Positions 8,038-14,299 of a stretch of DNA of 51,320 nt are shown here, piece by piece. A program made the translations under genes and the position numbers. The DNA comes from an uncultured Oscillospiraceae bacterium. GTDB lineage: Bacteria > Bacillota > Clostridia > Oscillospirales > Oscillospiraceae. The notes below the pieces were generated by a model. The model saw only the letters and a list, made by a program, of their open reading frames with translations. It was not told where the DNA came from and ran no database searches. The DNA lies in contig CAJTWF010000016.1 in NCBI GenBank assembly GCA_910579965.1, positions 1-51,320 on the forward strand. The letters are read 5' to 3'. The stretch's first letter is position 1; every line of letters begins with the position of its first letter.

Positions 8038-8523
8038 ATGAACCGTATCAGTAAGGACAACTACTATCTGGACATCGCGGAGACGGTCATCGGCCGGGCC
8101 ACCTGCCTGCGCCGGTGCTACGGGGCCATTATCGTCAAAAATGACGAGATCATCTCCACCGGCTACAACGGCGCGCCCCGGGGCCGGCGCAACTGCGTGG
8201 ATCTGGGCCGGTGCGCCCGGGAGGCCATGCAGGTGCCCCGGGGGGAGCGGTACGAGCTGTGCCGCAGCGTCCACGCGGAGGCCAACGCCATCATCTCCGC
8301 CGCCCGGCGGGACATGGTGGGGGGCACCCTCTACCTGGCGGGGAAGGACGCCCTCACCGGGGAGATCCTCTCCGACGCCACCTCCTGCGCCATGTGCCGG
8401 CGGATGATTATCAACGCCGGGCTGGAGAAGGTGGTCATCCGCACGGGACCGGCCCGGTATGCGTTGGTGGAGGTGGCGGAGTGGATCCGGGAGGACGACT
8501 CCCTGCCCGCCGAGAACGTTTGA
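8038..8523 (+). CDS. Deoxycytidylate deaminase family protein (ComEB-like)
   Basis: A 161-residue cytidine/deoxycytidylate deaminase fold protein. The zinc site is HAEANAI (His79, Glu81) and SCAMC (Cys117, Cys120); the usual Pro before the first Cys is Ser here. An N-terminal CLRRCYGAIIVKND strand and GYNGAPRG match the family. It would convert dCMP to dUMP for thymidylate synthesis. The ATG is preceded by AAGGAGG at good spacing; an upstream in-frame ATG lacks such a site. Its own promoter seems to lie in the 72-base gap after the kinase-like gene. Confidence 0.9.
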   Translation: MNRISKDNYYLDIAETVIGRATCLRRCYGAIIVKNDEIISTGYNGAPRGRRNCVDLGRCAREAMQVPRGERYELCRSVHAEANAIISAARRDMVGGTLYLAGKDALTGEILSDATSCAMCRRMIINAGLEKVVIRTGPARYALVEVAEWIREDDSLPAENV

Positions 8524-8622
8524 TATCTTTCTTTTTCCGCAGACCGGCCGTCAGAGAAAAAGAAGAAAGCCAGAGATCCATTATCGGCTGCTTCTCACCT
8601 CTTTCACCAAAGGAGAAACGAA

Positions 8623-8730
8623 ATGAAAAAAGATGAACAGAAGAAAGTCATCTATGTGATTACAGTCTGCATGATTGGCTCTGCCGTGATTTGCTGCATA
8701 CCCTATTTATTTCATCTGTTTTTAAGCTGA
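8623..8730 (+). CDS. 35-residue single-span membrane peptide
   Basis: A short frame with a canonical AAAGGAG site 8 bases before ATG encodes a lysine-rich N-terminus (MKKDEQKK) and one hydrophobic helix with two adjacent cysteines, ending at TGA 8728-8730. The topology would place the basic N-terminus inside. Its base composition is more AT-rich than its neighbours. It lies between the deaminase and cysteine desulfidase genes, on the same strand as both. Function is unknown; small membrane proteins of this type often modulate a transporter or kinase. The ribosome binding site and clean helix make it likely to be real. Confidence 0.55.
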   Translation: MKKDEQKKVIYVITVCMIGSAVICCIPYLFHLFLS

Positions 8731-8766
8731 ACATCAACATATCAACCAAACGAGGAGAGGACGACG

Positions 8767-10047
8767 ATGCTGACTGACGCTGTAAAGAACGCCTATATTT
8801 CCATTCTCAAGGAGGAGCTGGTGCCCGCCACCGGCTGCACCGAGCCCATCGCCATCGCCTACGCCGCCGCCCGGCTGCGGGCGGTGCTGGGGGCGCGGCC
8901 GGAGAAGATCCGGGCCGAGGTGTCCGGCAATATCATCAAAAACGTGAAGAGCGTCATTGTGCCCAACACCGGCGGGCTCAAGGGCATCCGGGCCGCCGTG
9001 GCGGCCGGCGTGGTGGCCGGGGAGCCGGATCGGATCCTCCAGGTGATCTCCCACGTGCCCGCCCAGCTTCACCCGGACATCGCCGCCTACGCCCAGGAGG
9101 CGCCCATTGAGATCGTCTGCTCCGACACGCCCCGGCTGCTGGACATCCGGCTCACCGGCTGGCAGGGGGACCACTCCGCCCTGATCCACATTGCCAACAG
9201 CCACAGCAACATCGTCCGGGAGGAGAAGGACGGGACGGCGCTGCTGGAGAAGCCGGTGAGCGACTCCGCCGAGGACAGCCTCACGGACAAGAGCGTGCTG
9301 CGGGTGGCGGACATTCTGGAGTTCGCGGAGACCGTGGATCTGGATCTGGTCTCCCCCCTGCTGGAGCAGCAGATCCAGTGCAATACCGCCATTGCCCAGG
9401 AGGGCCTGCGGACCAGCTGGGGGGCCAACATCGGCTCCGTCCTCCTGGCGGACTACCCCAACGACATCAAGACCGAGGCCAAGGCCTGGGCCGCCGCCGG
9501 CAGCGACGCCCGCATGAGCGGGTGCGAGATGCCCGTGGTGATCCTCTCCGGGTCCGGGAATCAGGGCATCACCGCCTCTGTGCCCGTGGTGCGCTACGCC
9601 CAGCACCTGGGGGTCAGCCGTGAGAAGCTCTACCGGGCCCTGCTGGTGAGCGATCTGGTGACGGTCCACCAGAAGAGCGGCATTGGCCGCCTCTCCGCCT
9701 ACTGCGGCGCGGTGAGCGCCGGCGTGGGGGCCGGGGCGGGCATCGCCTACCTGCTGGAGGGCACCTACGAGGCCATCGCCCACACCATCGTCAACGCCGT
9801 GGCCATCATCAGCGGCACCATCTGCGACGGGGCCAAGCCCTCCTGCGCGGCCAAGATCGCCGCCAGCGTGGACGCGGGCATCCTGGGCTACCACATGTAC
9901 CGGGGCGGCCAGGAGTTCAAGAGCGGCGACGGCATCGTCACCAAAGGGGTGGACAACACCATTGCCAACATCGGCGTGCTGGCCAAGGAGGGCATGCAGC
10001 AGACCGACAGGACCATTCTGGCCATCATGACCGAGCGGTGCGACTGA
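8767..10047 (+). CDS. cyuA: L-cysteine desulfidase (CyuA/YhaM family, UPF0597)
   Basis: The 426-residue protein matches the serine dehydratase alpha-like UPF0597 family over its usual length. Recognisable blocks are VPATGCTEPIA near residue 20 with its conserved Cys, SGNIIKNVKS and VPNTGGLKG around 56-75, SGSGNQGI in the middle, and GTICDGAKPSCAAKI near residue 345 with two further Cys that could complete an iron-sulfur site. Enzymes of this family break L-cysteine into pyruvate, ammonia and sulfide. The start has GAGGAGAGG upstream. No cysteine transporter is adjacent. A role in cysteine detoxification or sulfide production is inferred from the family. Confidence 0.88.
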   Translation: MLTDAVKNAYISILKEELVPATGCTEPIAIAYAAARLRAVLGARPEKIRAEVSGNIIKNVKSVIVPNTGGLKGIRAAVAAGVVAGEPDRILQVISHVPAQLHPDIAAYAQEAPIEIVCSDTPRLLDIRLTGWQGDHSALIHIANSHSNIVREEKDGTALLEKPVSDSAEDSLTDKSVLRVADILEFAETVDLDLVSPLLEQQIQCNTAIAQEGLRTSWGANIGSVLLADYPNDIKTEAKAWAAAGSDARMSGCEMPVVILSGSGNQGITASVPVVRYAQHLGVSREKLYRALLVSDLVTVHQKSGIGRLSAYCGAVSAGVGAGAGIAYLLEGTYEAIAHTIVNAVAIISGTICDGAKPSCAAKIAASVDAGILGYHMYRGGQEFKSGDGIVTKGVDNTIANIGVLAKEGMQQTDRTILAIMTERCD

Positions 10048-10161
10048 GGCGGCCGGCTACAGCGGAGAAGTATCTGCGGCGGGCGGGGAGGGCGCTGCCC
10101 TTCCTGAAGTCAGCGTTCCAATTCCCATAGCGTTCCACAAGCAGCGAAGGGGAATTTATTT

Positions 10162-10401
10162 TAGGGCCTGTTTGATAATTGGCGATATGCCCAACAGCAA
10201 GGAATTTTTTTGCCAGACAAGGCAAATTTTCGCAGGCATCCATATCGTGCAATGACCCCATCGAGGGGTCATGCACGATGATTCTGCACGGGCGCTCGAT
10301 GCGCCCGTTGCAGAATCTTACGGATGGCAAGAAAATTTAACGATGTATGGCGGAAAAAGGTCTGCTGTTTGGGTGTGTTGACAATTTTCAAACAGGCCCT
10401 A
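10162..10401. repeat. 240-bp MITE-like palindromic element with TA-flanked inverted ends
   Basis: The ends are inverted repeats: TAGGGCCTGTTTGATAATT on the left and, read inverted, TAGGGCCTGTTTGAAAATT on the right, with one mismatch in 19. The arms stay imperfectly complementary far inward. Two strong hairpins form the middle, at 10244-10279 (with GACCCC paired to GGGGTC) and 10280-10317 (with CGGGCGC paired to GCGCCCG). There is no coding frame of substance. TA at both tips fits the target preference of IS630/Tc1-type transposases. The remainder of the region 10048-10161 shows nothing I recognise. Confidence 0.7.
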
Positions 10402-10410
10402 GCTAAACAT

Positions 10411-10448
10411 TATGAAAATCCCTCGAAATCATTTGATTTCGAGGGATT
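10411..10448 (-). terminator. Intrinsic terminator of tRNA-Gly
   Basis: A perfect 14-bp stem with a 4-nt loop is followed on the minus strand by TTTTCAT. It begins 5 bases after the tRNA end. Confidence 0.8.
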
Positions 10449-10453
10449 TAATG

Positions 10454-10527
10454 TGGAGCAGGGTACGGGAATCGAACCCGCCTCCTCGGCTTGGGAAGCC
10501 GATGTACTACCGATGTACTAACCCTGC
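10454..10527 (-). tRNA. tRNA-Gly (anticodon CCC)
   Basis: The minus strand folds as a complete cloverleaf. The acceptor stem pairs GCAGGGT with ACCCTGC and is followed by T and an encoded CCA. The D arm uses GTAC/GTAC with a 7-nt loop. The anticodon stem TCGGC/GCCGA holds loop TTCCCAA, giving anticodon CCC for codon GGG. The T arm has loop TTCGATT. It has its own consensus-like promoter and terminator and so is a single-gene unit. Confidence 0.95.
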
Positions 10528-10544
10528 ATTCTGACAACGGTGCT

Positions 10545-10573
10545 ATTATAACAGACTTTTCCGGAAAAAGCAA
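10545..10573 (-). promoter_or_regulatory. Promoter of tRNA-Gly
   Basis: On the minus strand TTGCTT and a perfect TATAAT are 17 bases apart, with the -10 box 18 bases from the tRNA 5' end. Confidence 0.7.
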
Positions 10574-10672
10574 GAGTGAAATTTACGTACTTCCAGTCAT
10601 TTGCCTCCTGCGGCCCACATATGCTGGAAGCGAGGACAGCAAAGAGACCAGAAAAAGGAAGGGAAATGCCAT

Positions 10673-11809
10673 ATGAAACGGATCCTGACGGGCCTGGCCG
10701 CCCTGGTGCTGGCGTGGGCTATGACGGCGGGGGCCCAGGCGGCGGAGCTGGCGGTGGAGAGCAAGTCCTGCCTTCTGATGGAGAAGACCACGGGCCAGGT
10801 GCTCTACGCGGTCAACGAGCACGAGCCCCTGGAGCCGGCCAGCGTCACAAAGGTGATGACCATCCTGCTGACCATGGAGGCCATCGACAGCGGAAGCCTC
10901 TCCTACGACGACACAGTCACCGCCTCCGCCTACGCCTGTTCCATGGGTGGCAGCCAGATCTGGCTGAAGGAGAACGAGCAGCTGACGGTGGAGGATATGC
11001 TCAAGGCGGTGTGCGTGGTCTCGGCCAACGACGCGTCCGTGGCCCTGGCCGAGCATCTGGCGGGGAGCGCGGAGGCCTTTGTGGAGCAGATGAACCAGCG
11101 GGCGGCGGAGCTGGGCATGGCGGACACCCACTTCGTCAACCCCACCGGTCTGCCCGCCAAGGGCCACGTCACCAGCGCCCACGACATCGCCCTCATGAGC
11201 CGGGAGCTCATCCTGAACCACCCGGATATCCGCCGCTTCACCACCATCTGGACGGACTCCCTCCGGGACGGGGCCTTCGGCCTGAGCAACACCAACAAGC
11301 TCATCCGCTTCTACCCAGGGGCCACCGGCCTGAAGACCGGCAGCACCGACGCGGCCCTCTACTGCCTGTCCGCCACGGCGGAGCGGGACGGGATGGAGCT
11401 GATCTCGGTGGTCATGGGCGCGCCCACCTCCACACAGCGGTTCGAGGGAGCCAAGGTGCTGCTCAACTACGGCTTCGCGGCCTACGGCCTGGCCCAGGCC
11501 CAGCCGCCCCAGCCCCTCGCGCCCATCCCTGTGATCCTGGGGGATCAGGCGGCGGTGACGCCCCGCCTGGCGGAGGATCCCACCATTCTGGCCCCCAAGG
11601 AGAAGCTGGCGGCCATGGAGGTGGAGGTCCAGATGGCCGAGAGCCTGTCCGCCCCGGTGGCCGCGGGGGCGGAAGTGGGCCGGATGACGGTCACGTCCAA
11701 CGGCGAGACGCTGGCCTCCATCCCCCTGACGGCGGACGCGGCCGTGGCCCGGCTGAGCTACTGGCAGATCTTCCAGCGGTGCCTGCAAAAGGCGTTTCTG
11801 GCGCAATAG
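10673..11809 (+). CDS. D-alanyl-D-alanine carboxypeptidase, penicillin-binding protein 5/6 type (DacF-like)
   Basis: This 378-residue S11-family enzyme has a Sec signal peptide with a likely cut after AQA (residue 23). Its three penicillin-binding motifs are SVTK (Ser57 and Lys60), SAN (Ser117 to Asn119) and KTG (221-223). A C-terminal beta-rich domain of about 90 residues follows, as in PBP5. It trims the terminal D-Ala of peptidoglycan outside the membrane and should be penicillin-sensitive. The ATG at 10673 has AAGGAAGGG upstream; the longer frame beginning earlier lacks a signal sequence at its start. There is no clear terminal amphipathic anchor. The spoVA genes nearby are a separate unit. 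Confidence 0.93.
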   Translation: MKRILTGLAALVLAWAMTAGAQAAELAVESKSCLLMEKTTGQVLYAVNEHEPLEPASVTKVMTILLTMEAIDSGSLSYDDTVTASAYACSMGGSQIWLKENEQLTVEDMLKAVCVVSANDASVALAEHLAGSAEAFVEQMNQRAAELGMADTHFVNPTGLPAKGHVTSAHDIALMSRELILNHPDIRRFTTIWTDSLRDGAFGLSNTNKLIRFYPGATGLKTGSTDAALYCLSATAERDGMELISVVMGAPTSTQRFEGAKVLLNYGFAAYGLAQAQPPQPLAPIPVILGDQAAVTPRLAEDPTILAPKEKLAAMEVEVQMAESLSAPVAAGAEVGRMTVTSNGETLASIPLTADAAVARLSYWQIFQRCLQKAFLAQ

Positions 11810-11820
11810 GGTGCAAAATA

Positions 11821-11850
11821 TCCCCTCCCCGGTTTTGCCCGGGGAGGGGA
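11821..11850. terminator. Convergent terminator hairpin between dacF-like and trxA
   Basis: A 12-bp GC-rich stem (TCCCCTCCCCGG with its complement) and a 6-nt loop lie between convergent genes. There is no long T-run in either direction. Confidence 0.6.
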
Positions 11851-11868
11851 CGCCTGCCTGGGGGCCGA

Positions 11869-12192
11869 TTACACGGTGGCCTTGTCCAGATCCAGCATCT
11901 CGATGATCTCCTCCTTGGATCTGCCGCCTGTCTCCCGGCGGACCAGCTCGCCGCTGCGGAAGACCATGAGGGTGGGGATGCTCATAATGCGGTACTGGCG
12001 GGCCAGCTCCGGCTCCTCGTCCACGTTGACCTTGCCCACCTTGCACCCGGTCTGCTCCTGGGCGATCTCGTCGATGGTGGGGGCCAGGGCCGAGCAGGGG
12101 CCGCACCAGCTGGCCCAGAAGTCCACCAGCACGGGACCGGGGTCCTGGAGGACCTCCTTGTTGAAATTATTTTTCGTCAGTGTGATTGGCAT
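11869..12192 (-). CDS. trxA: Thioredoxin
   Basis: A 107-residue thioredoxin with the active site FWASWCGPC and the cis-proline segment SIPTLMVF, of standard length. It reduces disulfides in the cytoplasm using electrons from thioredoxin reductase, which is not in this window. The start chosen (MPITLTKNNF) follows GGAAAGGAG; the longer upstream frame is not typical of the family. It is monocistronic and divergent from spoVAD, and shares the intergenic space with that gene's sporulation-type promoter. Confidence 0.96.
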   Translation of the reverse strand: MPITLTKNNFNKEVLQDPGPVLVDFWASWCGPCSALAPTIDEIAQEQTGCKVGKVNVDEEPELARQYRIMSIPTLMVFRSGELVRRETGGRSKEEIIEMLDLDKATV

Positions 12193-12286
12193 GGTTATCT
12201 CCTTTCCGCGGTTGGGAATAATGGTAGTATACCCCCTTTTTTCAATTTGCACAAGGGGATATTTCCCACGCTCCGGCGGACTGTCC

Positions 12287-12315
12287 GCATATTTTCCCGC
12301 AGCGGGCGCATACTA
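12287..12315 (+). promoter_or_regulatory. Sigma-G-like forespore promoter for spoVAD-spoVAE
   Basis: GCATA is followed after 17 bases by CATACTA, which matches the forespore sigma-G consensus known from Bacillus (GHATR and CATNHTA with a 17-18 base gap). It lies 49 bases before the spoVAD start. No sigma-A-type boxes are apparent here. Confidence 0.6.
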
Positions 12316-12363
12316 CCTCCGCACGCCGGATGCTCCGGCGATCCCTTTCACGGAGGCGAGAAT

Positions 12364-13371
12364 ATGCGGACACGATTGGGGCGGCAGACCGTCGCCCTGG
12401 AACGGCCCAGCGTCATCCTCTCCCGGGCCGCCATAGGCGGACGGCAGGAGGGAGAGGGACCGCTGGCGTCCTATTTTGACCACTTGAGCGAGGACAGCTT
12501 TTTTGGCGAGAAGACCTGGGAGAAGGGCGAGAGCGCCATGCAGAAGCTGGCCCTGAGCAAGGCCCTGGAGAAGGGGAGCCTCACCCCGGAGGATCTGGAC
12601 TATATCCTGGCCGGGGACCTGCTCAACCAGTGCATCGGCACCTCCTTCGGCCTGCGGGACTTCCACATCCCCTTTTACGGCCTCTACGGCGCCTGCTCCA
12701 CCATGGGCGAGTCCATGGCCCTGGGGTCCCTGCTCATCGCCGGCGGCTTTGCCCGGCGGGTGGGGGCCATGACCTCCAGCCACTTCTGCACCGCCGAGCG
12801 GCAGTACCGCATGCCCGTGCCCTACGGCAGCCAGCGCACCCCCACCGCCCAGTGGACCGCCACGGCCTCCGGCTGCGTGGTGCTGGGGGCGGAGGGCCAG
12901 GGGCCCCGGATCACCGCCGTCACCTGCGGAAAGATCGTGGACAAGGGCGTCACGGACGCCAACAACATGGGCGCGGCCATGGCGCCTGCGGCCTACGACA
13001 CCCTCTCCGCCCACTTCGCCGCCACCGGCACCGGCCCCAAGGACTACGATCTGGTCATCACCGGGGACCTGGGGGTGCTGGGCCACCAGATCGTGGGGGA
13101 CCTGTTCGCCCAGGACGGCGTGGACATGTCGGCAAATTACCAGGACTGCGGCATGCTCCTCTACGACATCCAGAAGCAGGACATGCACGCCGGGGCCAGC
13201 GGCTGCGGGTGCTCCGCGTCGGTGCTGTGCGGGTATCTGCTGGGACAGATGGAGGAGGGGCATCTCAAGCGGATCCTCTTCGCCCCCACCGGAGCCCTCC
13301 TCTCCCCCACCTCCAGCTTCCAGGGGGAGAGCATCCCGGCCATCTGCCACGCGCTCACCATAGAAAAATAG
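12364..13371 (+). CDS. spoVAD: Stage V sporulation protein AD
   Basis: The 335-residue protein matches SpoVAD, a thiolase-fold member of the SpoVA complex that binds dipicolinic acid. Telling segments are GLRDFHIPFYGLYGACSTM, the QYRMPVPYGSQRTPTAQWT region, DLVITGDLG and the Cys-rich GASGCGCSAS block near 280. In Bacillus the SpoVA proteins take dipicolinic acid into the developing spore core and release it on germination. The start has GGAGG at good spacing. It is followed by spoVAE; the usual upstream partner spoVAC is absent here, its place being taken by trxA on the other strand. Confidence 0.95.
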   Translation: MRTRLGRQTVALERPSVILSRAAIGGRQEGEGPLASYFDHLSEDSFFGEKTWEKGESAMQKLALSKALEKGSLTPEDLDYILAGDLLNQCIGTSFGLRDFHIPFYGLYGACSTMGESMALGSLLIAGGFARRVGAMTSSHFCTAERQYRMPVPYGSQRTPTAQWTATASGCVVLGAEGQGPRITAVTCGKIVDKGVTDANNMGAAMAPAAYDTLSAHFAATGTGPKDYDLVITGDLGVLGHQIVGDLFAQDGVDMSANYQDCGMLLYDIQKQDMHAGASGCGCSASVLCGYLLGQMEEGHLKRILFAPTGALLSPTSSFQGESIPAICHALTIEK

Positions 13372-13415
13372 CCCGCTCTCCGGCATGGAGGCGGTCAAAG
13401 GAGGAGGAACTATGT

Positions 13416-13772
13416 ATGCAGTATCTCAACGCGTTTCTGTGCGGCGGCGTCCTGTGTGCTATCGGACAGATTTTCATCGACAAAACCCAGCTGACCCCTG
13501 CCCGTATTCTGACGGGGTATGTGGTAATCGGCGTGTTTTTGGAGGCTATCGGTGTGTACGGGCCCATTGCCCAGTGGGGAGGAGCGGGGGCCAGCGTCCC
13601 TCTGACGGGCTTTGGTTCTAATCTGGCCAAGGGCGTGGCCAAGGCTGTGAGCGAGAAGGGCTGGCTGGGGGTCATGACCGGCGGCCTCACCGCCACGGCC
13701 GGCGGCATCGCGGCCGCGGTGCTCTTCAGTCTGATAGCCGCCCTGGTGTTCCGGCCCGGGGAGAAGCGATAG
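13416..13772 (+). CDS. spoVAE: Stage V sporulation protein AE (SpoVAEb type)
   Basis: A 118-residue protein with about four membrane segments and the conserved segments GGVLCAIGQ, DKTQLTPARIL and the glycine-rich LTGFGSNLAKGV. This matches the SpoVAEb component of the inner spore membrane channel for dipicolinic acid. The start ATG at 13416 follows AAAGGAGGAGGAA. It lies 44 bases after spoVAD and shares its promoter; a terminator directly follows, so the unit has two genes. Confidence 0.94.
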   Translation: MQYLNAFLCGGVLCAIGQIFIDKTQLTPARILTGYVVIGVFLEAIGVYGPIAQWGGAGASVPLTGFGSNLAKGVAKAVSEKGWLGVMTGGLTATAGGIAAAVLFSLIAALVFRPGEKR

Positions 13773-13781
13773 GGATGAACG

Positions 13782-13807
13782 GAGCGGGCGTTTTGCCCGC
13801 TCTTTTT
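13782..13807 (+). terminator. Intrinsic terminator of spoVAD-spoVAE
   Basis: GAGCGGGC and GCCCGCTC form an 8-bp stem followed by five T. Confidence 0.85.
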
Positions 13808-13924
13808 CGTCAAAGGAAGGGCGTATTTTTGTGAAACCGTCCCAGGGACCGGCGGCGCCCCCCCTTTCACCGGCGCCGGTCCCACAGCCGGAGGCCCCAT
13901 CGGGCGCCCCCTCAAAATTCCCTC

Positions 13925-13982
13925 TTGACAAATACCCCCAAGGGGTATATAGTGGAGTCAGCAAAATACCCCCGGGAGGTAT
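13925..13982 (+). promoter_or_regulatory. csoR-copA promoter with two CsoR operator-like palindromes
   Basis: TTGACA (13925-13930) and TATAGT (13948-13953) are exactly 17 bases apart. The spacer is filled by the palindrome ATACCCCCAAGGGGTAT (13932-13948), of the kind CsoR repressors bind. A second, weaker site, ATACCCCCGGGAGGTAT (13966-13982), overlaps the ribosome binding site of csoR. Both fit repression relieved by Cu(I). Confidence 0.85.
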
Positions 13983-13986
13983 ACGA

Positions 13987-14286
13987 ATGAAACAGCAATG
14001 CAGCTGCCATAAGACCCGCGTGCGCAGCCAGGAGGAGCTCAAAAAGCTCTCCAACCGCCTCAGCCGCATTGAGGGACAGGTGCGGGGCCTGCGGGAGATG
14101 CTGCAAAAGGACGTGTACTGCATGGACATTCTGGTACAGGTGTCGGCGGTGAACGCGGCCATCAACAGCTTCAGCAAGGAGCTGCTGGGCGAGCACCTGC
14201 GCACCTGCGTGGCCGAGAACCTGCGCCAGGGAAACGACGAGGTGATTGACGAGCTGGTGAACGTGCTTCAGAAATTGATGAAATAG
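13987..14286 (+). CDS. csoR: CsoR-family copper-sensing repressor
   Basis: The 99-residue all-helical protein has the DUF156/CsoR core RLSRIEGQVRGL followed by the metal ligands Cys45, His70 and Cys74, the trio that binds Cu(I) in this family. The N-terminus adds a Cys/His cluster (CSCH, residues 5-8) that could hold additional metal. Apo-CsoR would bind the palindromes in its own promoter and leave DNA on binding Cu(I). The ATG at 13987 was chosen because the second operator and GGGAGG directly precede it; the long upstream extension of the frame crosses the promoter. copA follows after 13 bases. Confidence 0.94.
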   Translation: MKQQCSCHKTRVRSQEELKKLSNRLSRIEGQVRGLREMLQKDVYCMDILVQVSAVNAAINSFSKELLGEHLRTCVAENLRQGNDEVIDELVNVLQKLMK

Positions 14287-14299
14287 CGAGGTAACAGCC

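Noticed and set aside
10576..12360. Extension of the SpoVAD frame upstream through the carboxypeptidase and thioredoxin region
   Set aside because: The frame happens to stay open; SpoVAD itself begins at 12364 behind a Shine-Dalgarno site and a sigma-G-like promoter.
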